A DNA stretch of 33,615 nucleotides from Burkholderiales bacterium (GTDB taxonomy: Bacteria > Pseudomonadota > Gammaproteobacteria > Burkholderiales > SG8-41): positions 1 to 33,615 of the forward strand of contig JALHND010000020.1 in the NCBI GenBank assembly GCA_022843705.1. Direction: 5' to 3'. Made by a program: the position numbers and the translations under genes. Position 1 is the first letter of the stretch. Each line of letters opens with the position of its first letter. Below, piece after piece: positions 1-9,531 of the stretch. The notes beneath the pieces were generated by a model, which was not told the origin of the DNA, searched no databases, and saw only the letters and a list, made by a program, of their open reading frames with translations.

Positions 1-1
1 G

Positions 2-187
2 CCTATCATTGCAACCCTGAGCAAGGCGGCACTCGATTCGCTGGCCCAGCCCGATGTCATCAAGCGCCTCAATGCTTCCGGCGTCGACGTCAATCCCGGC
101 GGCCCCGAGGATTTCCGCAAGCTGATCGAAACGGAAATTCCGAAGTGGGCAAAAGTGGTCAAGGATTCGGGCGCCCGGGCTGACTGA
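2..187 (+). CDS. 3' end of a TTT/Bug-family tripartite tricarboxylate transporter substrate-binding protein (partial, truncated by window edge)
   Basis: Open frame from base 2 translating PIIATLSKAALDSLAQPDVIKRLNASGVDVNPGGPEDFRKLIETEIPKWAKVVKDSGARAD*; the 'F..I..E...W..VV..SG' ending is typical of Bug receptors. Confidence 0.8.
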   Translation, partial: PIIATLSKAALDSLAQPDVIKRLNASGVDVNPGGPEDFRKLIETEIPKWAKVVKDSGARAD

Positions 188-215
188 GCACAGGCCGGCC
201 ACGAACGCTTGACAC

Positions 216-243
216 CGTCATTCCGGCGCAAGCCGGAATGACG
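216..243. repeat. 12-bp perfect inverted repeat with GCAA loop (REP-like palindrome / possible terminator stem)
   Basis: CGTCATTCCGGC-GCAA-GCCGGAATGACG, located between two convergent genes. Confidence 0.75.
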
Positions 244-249
244 GGCAAA

Positions 250-1221
250 TCAGCCGATCCTGACGACGATCTTGCCCACCATGCCGCTGGTATCCATGCG
301 TTCCTTCGCGGCGGGCAGCTCGTCGAAGGAGTACACCTTGTCCACCAGCGGCACGATGCGGCCATCAACCAGCGCCGGCAGCACATCGCGCTTGAAACCG
401 GCCGCGGCCTCGGCCTTGCCCGCGGCAGGCAGGTGGGCATTGGACACGCCGAAGATCTCCAGTCGCCAGGCATGCACGGCACTGAGGTCGATCTCCGCCT
501 TGAACACGTTGTCGACATAACCCACGGTCGCCAGCCGTCCGCGGAAACCCAGGGTGCGCAGGCACTCGGCAAACACCGAACCGCCAACGCCGTTGATCAC
601 CAGGTCAACACCCTTGCCGCCGGTCAGCTCGCGCACCTGCGCGGCAAAATCAGGTTTGCGCGTGGCAATCCCGACATCGAGACCGACAGCCTTCAGCTGG
701 TCAAGTTTCTGCTGCGAGCCGGAGGTGCCGATGGCACGCGCTCCGATCAGTTTTGCGAGATGGATGCTGGCAACGCCGGCGCCGGAGGACGCGCCCATGA
801 TCAGCATGGTCTCGCCCTTCTGCAGTTTGCCGAACTGGTAAATCATTTCCCAGGCCGTGATGTAGCTCACCGGCACCGCGGCCGCCTGCTCCCAGGACAG
901 GCGCTCCGGCTTGATCATGATCTGCGTCGCATCCATCAGCGCGTATTCGGCAAAACCGCCGCGCACACGGCCGAACACCGCGTCACCCGCCCTGACGCCG
1001 GTCACGCCTGCACCGATGGCATGGACAATGCCCGAGGCCTCGTTGCCGCCGAGTTTCTCCGGGCCGCCGTGCACCACGCCGCCGACGAACATCTCGCCGC
1101 GGTTGAGTGCCGAGGCCTGCACCTTGATCACGATCTCGCCGGCCTTGGGCTCAGGCTGCGGCACGTCGCGGTATTCAAGGGTGTTCTTGTGGTCCTTGGT
1201 GACGATCCAGCAGGATTTCAT
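250..1221 (-). CDS. Zinc-type/MDR alcohol dehydrogenase family, quinone-oxidoreductase-like
   Basis: MKSCWIVTKDHKNTLEYRDVPQPEPKAGEIVIKVQASALNRGE...IMGASSGAGVASIHLAKLIGARAIGT; MDR fold with nucleotide-binding motif. Start chosen at MKSC (track ORF begins at 1245). Confidence 0.85.
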   Translation of the reverse strand: MKSCWIVTKDHKNTLEYRDVPQPEPKAGEIVIKVQASALNRGEMFVGGVVHGGPEKLGGNEASGIVHAIGAGVTGVRAGDAVFGRVRGGFAEYALMDATQIMIKPERLSWEQAAAVPVSYITAWEMIYQFGKLQKGETMLIMGASSGAGVASIHLAKLIGARAIGTSGSQQKLDQLKAVGLDVGIATRKPDFAAQVRELTGGKGVDLVINGVGGSVFAECLRTLGFRGRLATVGYVDNVFKAEIDLSAVHAWRLEIFGVSNAHLPAAGKAEAAAGFKRDVLPALVDGRIVPLVDKVYSFDELPAAKERMDTSGMVGKIVVRIG

Positions 1222-1254
1222 AAAATATCCAATATAATCAATCACTTACAATAA

Positions 1255-1278
1255 CAACGGCGGCCGCGGCCGCCGTTG
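1255..1278 (-). terminator. 24-bp perfect GC-rich palindrome downstream of the 1305-2297 receptor gene; putative terminator
   Basis: CAACGGCGGCCG|CGGCCGCCGTTG, followed on the minus strand by TTATTGTAAG. Confidence 0.5.
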
Positions 1279-1304
1279 CACGATGCTGCGGCAGAGCGCA
1301 GAGT

Positions 1305-2297
1305 TTACTGTGCGCTGGTCTCGCGCACGATCGGGCCCCAGCGCTGCAATTCCTTCTGGATGAACTGGGTCGCACGTTCCGGCGAAGAGTTGGTCACCGG
1401 CTCGGCGCCGGCCTTGCGCAGGAAATCCTGCATCTCGGCATTCGCCAGCACTTTCTGGTTGGCCTGATGCAGCACGTCGACCACCGGCTTCGGCGTGCCC
1501 GGCGCGAGGAAAATCGCGTTGAAGGCCTGCACCACCAGGTCCGGCATGCCGGCCTCAGCGGCGGTGGGCACGTCAGGCACCGCCTTCAGCCGCTCCTCGG
1601 AGCAGATGGCCAGCATGCGCAGCCGCCCCTGCTTGTGGTACTCGAGCGGCGCCGGGCTGATCGTCGGCGTGTACATCGGGATATGACCGGCGATGAGGTC
1701 GGTCAGGCCGGGGCCCGCACCCTTGTACGGCACGTGCACGATGTTGAGGTCGCCGTTGAGTTTCTTGAACAGCTCTCCGGTGAGATGGGTGATGCTGCCG
1801 GTGCCGGCGGAGCCGAAGGACAGCTTGCCCGGGTTGCGTTTCGCGAAGGCGATCAGTTCCTTCAGGTTCTTCACCGGCAACGAGGGATGCACTGCGACGC
1901 CGGTGGGCACCAGCGTGATGATGCCCAAGGCGGTGAAATCCTTCAGCGGGTCATAACCGAGCTTCGGGTTGCCGAGGGGGCTCAGCACATGGGTGGTGGT
2001 GTTGGCGATCAGCAGCGTGTAGCCGTCGGGTTTCGAGCGCGCGACTTCCGAGGCGCCGATTGCACCCGAGGCGCCGGCGCGGTTCTCGACGATCACGTTC
2101 TGCCCCAGCGCCTTCGACAGATCCTGCGCCCAGCGCCGGCCGATGATGTCATTGACGCCGCCGGGCGCAAAAGGCACCACCAGGCGCAGCGTGCGCTCGG
2201 GAAATTTGCCCTGGGCATGCACGGCCACGGGCGCGAACTGCGCGACAACCAGCGCCAGCACGGCAAGGCCTCCGGAAAAAAGGGTGCGTGCAATCAT
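1305..2297 (-). CDS. TTT/Bug-family substrate-binding protein with Sec signal peptide
   Basis: MIARTLFSGGLAVLALVVAQFAPVAVHAQGKFPERTLRLVVPFAPGGVNDIIGRRWAQ...; GAGGAGAACA Shine-Dalgarno just upstream of the ATG at 2297. Confidence 0.9.
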   Translation of the reverse strand: MIARTLFSGGLAVLALVVAQFAPVAVHAQGKFPERTLRLVVPFAPGGVNDIIGRRWAQDLSKALGQNVIVENRAGASGAIGASEVARSKPDGYTLLIANTTTHVLSPLGNPKLGYDPLKDFTALGIITLVPTGVAVHPSLPVKNLKELIAFAKRNPGKLSFGSAGTGSITHLTGELFKKLNGDLNIVHVPYKGAGPGLTDLIAGHIPMYTPTISPAPLEYHKQGRLRMLAICSEERLKAVPDVPTAAEAGMPDLVVQAFNAIFLAPGTPKPVVDVLHQANQKVLANAEMQDFLRKAGAEPVTNSSPERATQFIQKELQRWGPIVRETSAQ

Positions 2298-2437
2298 TGC
2301 TGTTCTCCTCGATTCTGTTTTGATTTGCCACGGAACGGCGGAGAAATCCGCCAGAGCGGGTTTCATGCTAATTGTTATCCGGCACAGCCGCAACCCGCGG
2401 CACTCAGCGCGCGCACGCGTTCAGAAGCGTTCAAAAC

Positions 2438-5400
2438 TCAATCAGGCGCGTAATTCCACTCGCGCCATCCGCCCAGCAGCGGAAAATAAAGCCCCAGCCT
2501 GATGCGCCGTTCACCGCCGGCGCGAAGCATCCGCGCATAACGCTCGAGCTGGCCGCGGTATCGTTCGCGTTCGTTGTCGAGGAAGGCTTCGACATCGGCG
2601 CCCTCATGCACGCTGGTCTTGTAATCAATGATCCAGCGCACGCCCCCGGCATCGACGAAACTGCGGTCGATCACGATGCTGGCGAGCTGGCCGCCACTGA
2701 CACCGGTCAGGCGCCATTCCGAGCGCGCCTGTTCCTGCCGGCCGAGTATCCAGCGGCCCCGCTCGTCGGCAACGCAGTTGACCAGCGCCCGTGTCGCCCG
2801 CGCGGCCGCGCCTTCGATCTCTCCGTCGCCCACACCCTTGGCCGCAAGCGCAGTGCGTATCGCCGGCATCAGCGACTCGATGCGGCGCTCGTCCCAACCC
2901 GCCGCACCATCCTCGGCAATGCGCTGCAGCCAGCGATGCACCACCGTGCCGACATGGCGGGCGGTCTCGCCGGCCCAGGAAAACTCCAGCGCATCCTGCG
3001 CGCGCACAGAATCCGCCGGCGCATCCCATTGCACTGCCGCCGGCGCTGCCGGCAGCACCCAGCCGGCAGGCAAGCGGTGCAGCGCCTGGTCGATGGCCGC
3101 GGCGCCCGCCGGCAAGGCTTCCTGCGGCCGGTGATCGCGTGCCACAGCTTCGAATGCCGGAGCCACGACCGGCCACAGCTTCCCGAGCAGGGACTGGGAG
3201 GACGGCGAAGCGATGACTGTCGCGCCTTCATCGTCAAGCTTCGCCTTGACGTTGCCGAACAGGTGCAGGCGCTGCCGGGCACGGGTCGCCGCAACGTAGA
3301 GCAGGCGACCGTCCTCGAGATGCTGCTTGTGCGCATGAAGGCGCCTGATCCAGTCGTAGATCGGATCGCTGTCCTCTTCCGAGGCGTGGATCGGTGCCAG
3401 CAGCAGCGCTTCGCCGCCCTCGGCCCCGGGCTGCTCCGCCCACAGGAACAGTTTCTTGTCGTCGCCGCGCGGCGCGCGTGCAAGTCCCGGCAGGATCACC
3501 ACGTCGAACTCGAGGCCCTTCGACTTGTGGATGGTCATGATCTGCAGGCCATCGCCGGCCGCCGGATCGGGAGCCGCATAAAGATTGTCGAGCCCCTGCT
3601 CGAAAGCCCCGCGGTCCGGCAATTCACCGGCATCCTCGTGTCTGTCGAGGTAACGGAAATAGGTTTCGGCATCTTCAAGGGCTGATGCGCTGTCGACGCA
3701 GGCAGGTCCCCCGAGCGCATACCAGGCGCCCGCCACCTGCTCGCGCAGCGGTTTGCGCGCGCGATGTCCGATGCATTCCGCGAGCACCCCGCGCACCCGC
3801 AGCACACGCCCGCGGCCATCCGCGGAAAGATTGGCGATGCGGGCGTCATCACACAACGCATCCCACAGGGCTGCCGGCTTCGTATCGGCAGCGAGCACAT
3901 GCAGGTCCGCCAGCGTCAGCCCGCACCAGGGCGCGCGCAGCACCGCAAGCCAGGCCACCCGGTCGGCGGGATGCGCCAGCGCGCGCGTCAGCGCAAGCAG
4001 ATCCTGCACCACCGGACGCTGGCCCAGCGGTTCGATGTCGATGGCGCGGAAACGCAACCCGGCCGCCTTCAGCTGCGGAACGATGTGCCGCAGATGGCCG
4101 CGGCTGCGCACCAGTATTGCCACCGAGACAGCGGGATTGTCCCGGCGCGCATCCGCCACGAGGCCGGCCACGCGCCGCGCCTCTTCCAGGCCATCATCAC
4201 CGACCAGGGAATGAACGGTGACCGCCGCACCCTGAAGCGCCTCACGCACTGCAGTCGATGCCGTATACGGCACGGCGCCCGAAGCAATGTCTTCGACCCC
4301 CGACATGACCTGCACGAATGCGGCATTGACCCAGTCGACGATGCCGGCCTGCGAACGGAAATTCGAGGCCAGCGACACCGGATGCAGGGTGATGCCGCCG
4401 ATGCCTTCCCTGCGCGCACGCAGGAAAAGACCGACCTCGGCCTCGCGAAAACGGTAGATCGACTGCATCGGATCGCCGACGGCAAACAGCGTGCGGCCGT
4501 CGCCGTCACTCCAGCCGGCCATCAGGCGGGCCACCAGCTCGTTCTGGCTGATCGAGGTGTCCTGAAACTCGTCGATCAGCAGGTGGCGGATGCGGTAATC
4601 AAGCGCCAGCGCAAGATCGGTGGGTTCTTCTTCGCCGCCCAGCGCCCGCAACGCGCCCTGCGCGACCTCGGTGAAATCGACCTGGCGCCGCGACTGGAAC
4701 ACCAGCTTGAGCTGTGCCACGGCATAGTGCAGCAGGCGCAGGATCGCGCCCAGCGCCTGCCACTGGCCATCGCTGTACCGCTCCGGCGGCAGGCGGCGCA
4801 TGTCGTCCAGGGCTTCACGCGCGCCGGAACCCGCATCCAGTTGCGCGAACAGTGCCAGTGCGCGCTCCTTCCACGGCTGACCCTCCTTGCCTGCGGGAAA
4901 CCCCTCATTTTTCGTCAGCTTTGAACGCCACTCTGCTTTTTCCTTCAGCAGAAACGCGTTGGCCAGGATTTCCCAGCCATCGTTATCCGGAACAAACGGT
5001 CCCTGCCCGAGATTGCCGAGCACATAATCCGCCACGGCCTGCAGTTCGGCACCCGCGGCCGCAGGCAACACCGCATGCAGCCGCTGCAGCGCCCCCAGGC
5101 GCGCATGCCGCAACGCGGATTCCAGTGTTTCCCGGTCGGGACTTTGCGCGCGGCGTATCCACTGGTCGCGCCGCGCCAGCATGTCCGCCAGCAGGCCCTC
5201 GACGCGCGACACGTCGTTGTCGAGGTGCGCCAGCAGGCTTTCAACGTCGCCGGCCACCGCCGCGTCCTCTTCGACCAGCGCGAGCGTGGCCCGTGCCGCT
5301 TCAAGGTAAAGCTGCGATGCGTCCTCGACGCTGTCAGGCTGCGCGCCGAATCTCGACAGCAGCGGCATCTGTCGCGTCAGTCCCGCGCACAACGCATCGA

Positions 5401-5761
5401 TGGTCTGGATGCGCAGCCGCGATGGGTTTTCAGAAAGCTGCCAGCCCAGTGCCCGGTCGCGGCGCAGCGCTGCCCCGGCGAGTTCAAGAGTCAGTGCTTC
5501 GTGCGGTGATTCCGGTTCGCGACCCGACTCTGCATCGTTCAGCGCCTGCAGCACCCGTTCACGCATTTCCCCGGCCGCCTTGCGGGTGAAGGTGACGGCA
5601 ATGATTTCCTCGGCATGGTCAACCGTCGACAGCAGCCTGAGATAACGCTGGATCAGCAGCTCGGTCTTGCCGGAGCCGGCGGGTGCCTGAACGATGAACG
5701 AACGTTGCGGGTCCAGCGCTGCACGCCGCCGGGCCTGGTCCGTAACCTGCATCGCCGTCAT
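2438..5761 (-). CDS. addA: UvrD/AddA-type ATP-dependent helicase-nuclease
   Basis: Walker A APAGSGKT, DEFQDT motif II, NFRSQ motif, MTIHKSKGLEFDVV, C-terminal nuclease motif IIDYKTS; ATG at 5759-5761 overlaps the addB stop. Confidence 0.9.
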   Translation of the reverse strand: MTAMQVTDQARRRAALDPQRSFIVQAPAGSGKTELLIQRYLRLLSTVDHAEEIIAVTFTRKAAGEMRERVLQALNDAESGREPESPHEALTLELAGAALRRDRALGWQLSENPSRLRIQTIDALCAGLTRQMPLLSRFGAQPDSVEDASQLYLEAARATLALVEEDAAVAGDVESLLAHLDNDVSRVEGLLADMLARRDQWIRRAQSPDRETLESALRHARLGALQRLHAVLPAAAGAELQAVADYVLGNLGQGPFVPDNDGWEILANAFLLKEKAEWRSKLTKNEGFPAGKEGQPWKERALALFAQLDAGSGAREALDDMRRLPPERYSDGQWQALGAILRLLHYAVAQLKLVFQSRRQVDFTEVAQGALRALGGEEEPTDLALALDYRIRHLLIDEFQDTSISQNELVARLMAGWSDGDGRTLFAVGDPMQSIYRFREAEVGLFLRARREGIGGITLHPVSLASNFRSQAGIVDWVNAAFVQVMSGVEDIASGAVPYTASTAVREALQGAAVTVHSLVGDDGLEEARRVAGLVADARRDNPAVSVAILVRSRGHLRHIVPQLKAAGLRFRAIDIEPLGQRPVVQDLLALTRALAHPADRVAWLAVLRAPWCGLTLADLHVLAADTKPAALWDALCDDARIANLSADGRGRVLRVRGVLAECIGHRARKPLREQVAGAWYALGGPACVDSASALEDAETYFRYLDRHEDAGELPDRGAFEQGLDNLYAAPDPAAGDGLQIMTIHKSKGLEFDVVILPGLARAPRGDDKKLFLWAEQPGAEGGEALLLAPIHASEEDSDPIYDWIRRLHAHKQHLEDGRLLYVAATRARQRLHLFGNVKAKLDDEGATVIASPSSQSLLGKLWPVVAPAFEAVARDHRPQEALPAGAAAIDQALHRLPAGWVLPAAPAAVQWDAPADSVRAQDALEFSWAGETARHVGTVVHRWLQRIAEDGAAGWDERRIESLMPAIRTALAAKGVGDGEIEGAAARATRALVNCVADERGRWILGRQEQARSEWRLTGVSGGQLASIVIDRSFVDAGGVRWIIDYKTSVHEGADVEAFLDNERERYRGQLERYARMLRAGGERRIRLGLYFPLLGGWREWNYAPD

Positions 5762-8466
5762 TCCGCCATCTCCTCGCCGGCCGTATCGGCGCTGCGTTCC
5801 CGGATGCGGCAAAACGGCCCGAGGTCACAGTACATGCAGGTCTGCGGCTGGCGTTTGGGATCCACCGTCGCCACGCCGGCGGCGAAGTGGATCGCCAGGC
5901 GCTCGAGTTCATCACGCCAGGCGGCCACCAGTTCAGTCCATCCACCATAAGGGACCCGCGCATCCGCAAGCGCCTTGACGCCGGGCAGCAGGTCTTCGTC
6001 ACGGGCAAGGCCCACATATCCCCGCCTGCCGGCGCGCACCCGGGCAAAAGCCACCGCGAGGGCCTCCGGCTCCGCGGTCACCAGGTAGAGCGGCAACTGC
6101 GGCTCTTCCGGCCGTTCGCCGAGCATCTGCCCGGCGGCGGCATTGCCCGTCTTGTAATCGATGATGATGCGGCGTCCGTCGGCGGTTTCGTCGACACGAT
6201 CAAGCCGCGCCCTGAGCTCCAGTCCGCCGATCTCCATGCTGCGTTTGTCTTCGACGGCAATCACCGCAAAGGGACTGCGCCGGCGATCCTCTTCCAGCCA
6301 GGCCCGGGCCAGGGCGACCAGCCGGCGCTTTTCGATTTCCGCAAAACGCCCGGACAGCACGGTCGGCCGGTCGCGCCGGATGCGCTCGACCGCACCTTCG
6401 GCCGCCGCGGCGAGCAACTCATCCAGCCGCCTGTCGTCAGCGGCCAGCAGCGTCGCACTGTCGCGCAGTTGCATCCAGGCCTGTGCCAGCACCCGGTGCA
6501 CCAGCGTGCCGCGCTCTGCGGCATCAAGACCGGAATGCGGTGCGTCCGGCGCCGCCGCATGCAGGCGATGACGGGCAAAGGCCCGGAACGGACAGGCCGC
6601 CTGGTCCTTCAGCAATCCGGTGCCGCCGCCGGCCACCGTGTTGCCGATCAACGCCGGCGCGGCATCATCGGCTTCGACCGCCATGACCCGGGCCGCGTGG
6701 ATTGCCGCGCCAAACTCGGGATAGGTGCCAATGTCCGGCAGCGCCTCCGCCACCGCCACGATCAGCGGGCTGGGCTGCAGTTCCCGGTCACCTTCGTGCA
6801 GCGGATGGCTCAGCACGACCTCGGGCGCCGCAGCGCACCAGCGCGCGGTCATGCGTCGCGCGGCAGCCAGCGCAGCATCGGCGGAACCCTGCGGCAAGCC
6901 GGCCGCCCGTTGCACCGTGAGCGGCAGGAAGGGATTGGGCCGGCAGGGCGGCGGCCATTGATCATCGCCGAGGCCCATCACCCACAGCGCATCGAAGCTC
7001 TGGCCCGACGCTTCCAGCACACCGAGAATCTGGATCGGCAGTTCCGGCGTCTCCGGCTGGAACAGCGTATCGGCCGCCATGCGTCGCAGCCGCGACAGCG
7101 CTTCGGCATAAGCCATGCGGGGCACCACGCGGTCCAGCGCGGCGAATGCGGCGACCGTGTCATGCCAGCGCTTCAGCGTCTGGTATTCAACCGAATCGAG
7201 CGCCCGCTCGCCGGGAAAGCCGGCAAGCGACAGCGCTTCCGAAATCGCGCGCGCCCAGGCCGAGGGAGCCTGCGCGCCGAACAGGCGGTCCTTGCGGAAA
7301 CGGCCCAGTGCCTCGAGCAGCCGCAGCAGCCGCGGACAGTCACCGCCATGGCCCGCGGCCATCACGCGCAGCCGTTCGAGTGTGGCCAGGGGCTCGGCGT
7401 GCCGGCGCAGCTCGACATCAAGGCCCGCGCGCGCCGTGCGCTCGGTCTCGCCGCCCGCGATGAACGGCGAGCGGATGATGCGGCTCGCGCGTTCGAATTC
7501 GATGTCGCGTCCGAGCAGTTGCAACAGTCCAAGCGCGGCATTGACCAGCGCATACGCGGAAAGCGGTTCACCGAGGGACAGGTTGAACGGCAACACGCCG
7601 TGGCGCGCGCCGGGCAGCGCGTAGTCCGGCGCCATCGCCGCACTGAACAGGCGCACGATCGCAGCGCGCCGCGCGGCAATATCCGGCACCACGATGCCGA
7701 TGCGCCTGCAGCCGGTCTCAAGGCGCGAACGCGCCCAGGCTGCAGCCATGCGGATTTCGCCCTCGGCATCCGTGCAGGGCACGCGCAGTACGGCTGCATC
7801 GACGTCATCCGGGCCGGACAGCGCGACCATGCAGCCCGCCTCGCGCAATCCGCCCAGGAATTCTTCCTGCTGCGGCGTAAAACTGTCGAAGCCGTAGGCA
7901 ATGACCTGCTGCGGCAGCGCAAGCTTGCGGCCCGTGATGAGCTGCAATACGTGATCGGCCAGCTCTACGGCGTCGAGTTGGCCGCCGCGGCGCAGGGCAC
8001 GCTCGTAGCGCGGCGCCCATTCGAGGAATGCCGACACATCCTCGTTCGGCACCGCGTCGCGCAGACCCCGGCGCAGCCGCCATGACACCATCTGCTGCCA
8101 GGCCTCGTGCGCAAACTTCGCGGCCTCGGTGACTGCGAGCAGCGATGAACCGGAATCCGAATCGCGCAGCAGCTGCTCCCACAGCGCGCGCGACTGCTCG
8201 GGCGCCAGCAGCAGGGATGGCACGGCAGAACCGGCATGTTGTGCCGCATCGGCGGCGCGTTCGATGAACCCGGCGAAGGAAATGATGTCGGGCGTATCCC
8301 ACAGCGCCAGATCCCGTTCGAGCTGGCGTGCCCCGGACTCCCGCAGCAGCGACTGCGCAAGCCGGCGATTGGGCGTGATGACGCAGACCTGCCCCGCCGG
8401 CTCGCGAATCACCCGTGCAAGGACTTCTTCAAGGGAGATGTTCGGAAATTCCGCGGCGGCAGGCAT
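5758..8466 (-). CDS. addB: AddB-like PD-(D/E)XK nuclease family protein (partner of AddA)
   Basis: C-terminal IIIDYKTGN nuclease motif and Cys motif ACPFRAF...CMYCDLGPFC typical of AddB/Cas4-type FeS nucleases; adjacent to and overlapping addA. Confidence 0.85.
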   Translation of the reverse strand: MPAAAEFPNISLEEVLARVIREPAGQVCVITPNRRLAQSLLRESGARQLERDLALWDTPDIISFAGFIERAADAAQHAGSAVPSLLLAPEQSRALWEQLLRDSDSGSSLLAVTEAAKFAHEAWQQMVSWRLRRGLRDAVPNEDVSAFLEWAPRYERALRRGGQLDAVELADHVLQLITGRKLALPQQVIAYGFDSFTPQQEEFLGGLREAGCMVALSGPDDVDAAVLRVPCTDAEGEIRMAAAWARSRLETGCRRIGIVVPDIAARRAAIVRLFSAAMAPDYALPGARHGVLPFNLSLGEPLSAYALVNAALGLLQLLGRDIEFERASRIIRSPFIAGGETERTARAGLDVELRRHAEPLATLERLRVMAAGHGGDCPRLLRLLEALGRFRKDRLFGAQAPSAWARAISEALSLAGFPGERALDSVEYQTLKRWHDTVAAFAALDRVVPRMAYAEALSRLRRMAADTLFQPETPELPIQILGVLEASGQSFDALWVMGLGDDQWPPPCRPNPFLPLTVQRAAGLPQGSADAALAAARRMTARWCAAAPEVVLSHPLHEGDRELQPSPLIVAVAEALPDIGTYPEFGAAIHAARVMAVEADDAAPALIGNTVAGGGTGLLKDQAACPFRAFARHRLHAAAPDAPHSGLDAAERGTLVHRVLAQAWMQLRDSATLLAADDRRLDELLAAAAEGAVERIRRDRPTVLSGRFAEIEKRRLVALARAWLEEDRRRSPFAVIAVEDKRSMEIGGLELRARLDRVDETADGRRIIIDYKTGNAAAGQMLGERPEEPQLPLYLVTAEPEALAVAFARVRAGRRGYVGLARDEDLLPGVKALADARVPYGGWTELVAAWRDELERLAIHFAAGVATVDPKRQPQTCMYCDLGPFCRIRERSADTAGEEMAE

Positions 8467-8515
8467 GGGCAGGAATGATAAACCCGCCGCCGCGAGGGCG
8501 CCTTGCGCGCCGGGA

Positions 8516-8839
8516 CTACTTCTCGATCAGCTGTTTCTTGTCCTTGACCTTGGCCCATTCATCTGCGTCCGCGGGCGCGTCCTTTTTCTCGATGATCGGT
8601 TTCCAGGTCTTGGCCAGTTCGGCGTTCAGCGCGATGAATTCCTGCTGGTTGTCAGGCACGTCATCCTCGGCAAAAATGGCCTCCACCGGGCATTCAGCCA
8701 CGCACAGCGTGCAATCGATGCACTCGTCCGGGTCGATGACGAGCATGTTCGGCCCCTCGCGGAAACAGTCCACCGGGCAGACATCGACGCAATCTGAGTA
8801 TTTGCACTTGATGCAGGACTCGGTCACTACGTAAGTCAT
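8516..8839 (-). CDS. fdxA: 7Fe-type ferredoxin FdxA
   Basis: [56 protein letters not shown]; diagnostic cysteine spacing. Confidence 0.95.
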   Translation of the reverse strand: MTYVVTESCIKCKYSDCVDVCPVDCFREGPNMLVIDPDECIDCTLCVAECPVEAIFAEDDVPDNQQEFIALNAELAKTWKPIIEKKDAPADADEWAKVKDKKQLIEK

Positions 8840-9037
8840 GGAAATTCCTGGAATTCTGAAAATGAACGGCGCCACCTTGAAAAGGCGGCAAACGGCCGCA
8901 TTTTAGCAGATGCTGCGAGGCAATAAGCGGCGCGCGCCGCCGCTTCCCAATGGCCGGGAATTTGGATAGCATGGTGCCATCCATTCTTCGCCGCGGCCCC
9001 GTGGCGACCCCATTTTCAATTCAAAAGGCAGGACCCC

Positions 9038-9364
9038 ATGAGTGAGCATATCCATCACGTGACGGATGATTCTTTTGACCCCGAGGTACTGCAGTCCGCG
9101 ACCCCGGTGCTGGTCGATTACTGGGCGGAATGGTGCGGCCCGTGCAAGATGATCGCGCCGATACTCGACGAGGTTGCCCGGGAGTACTCCGGCAAACTCA
9201 AGGTTGCCAAACTCAACATCGACGAAAACCAGGCGACGCCGCCGAAATACGGCATCCGCGGCATTCCGACGCTGATGCTTTTCAAGAACGGGTCGGTCGA
9301 GGCCACCAAGGTCGGCGCGCTGTCAAAATCGCAGCTGACCGCGTTTATTGACAGTCATATCTGA
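9038..9364 (+). CDS. trxA: Thioredoxin
   Basis: [22 protein letters not shown]...[14 protein letters not shown]; located directly upstream of rho, as in many proteobacteria. Confidence 0.96.
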   Translation: MSEHIHHVTDDSFDPEVLQSATPVLVDYWAEWCGPCKMIAPILDEVAREYSGKLKVAKLNIDENQATPPKYGIRGIPTLMLFKNGSVEATKVGALSKSQLTAFIDSHI

Positions 9365-9446
9365 ACGCTATAACCTTCCGCCAGCGCCTGACCACATAGC
9401 CGCTCACGGCACCCAATAAAGAGAGCCCGGCAGGCGCCGGCGAAGT

Positions 9447-9522
9447 CCCAGCATCCCGGCAACACCCGCTGTCCTTCCCGCTTCACCCCCTCTTAATCCC
9501 CGTCTTTTCCCGCGATCAGCGC
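9447..9522 (+). promoter_or_regulatory. C-rich, G-poor leader: putative rut site for Rho autoregulation
   Basis: Hand count of 9461-9510: 25 C and 4 G in 50 nt, immediately 5' of rho. Confidence 0.45.
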
Positions 9523-9531
9523 CCGAAGTCC

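Noticed and set aside
5887-8085. 732-aa plus-strand ORF antisense to addB (similarly 18070-19881, 238-1254, 1467-2453, 26753-28456)
   Set aside because: Composition (Arg/Ala/His/Gln-rich, no recognisable motifs) and exact antisense placement over confident genes indicate GC-rich shadow ORFs.
8925-8945. GC-rich hairpin AAGCGGC-GCGCGCC-GCCGCTT in the fdxA/trxA intergenic region
   Set aside because: No T-tract on either strand; could be an incidental GC-rich dyad; not enough support for a terminator or operator call.
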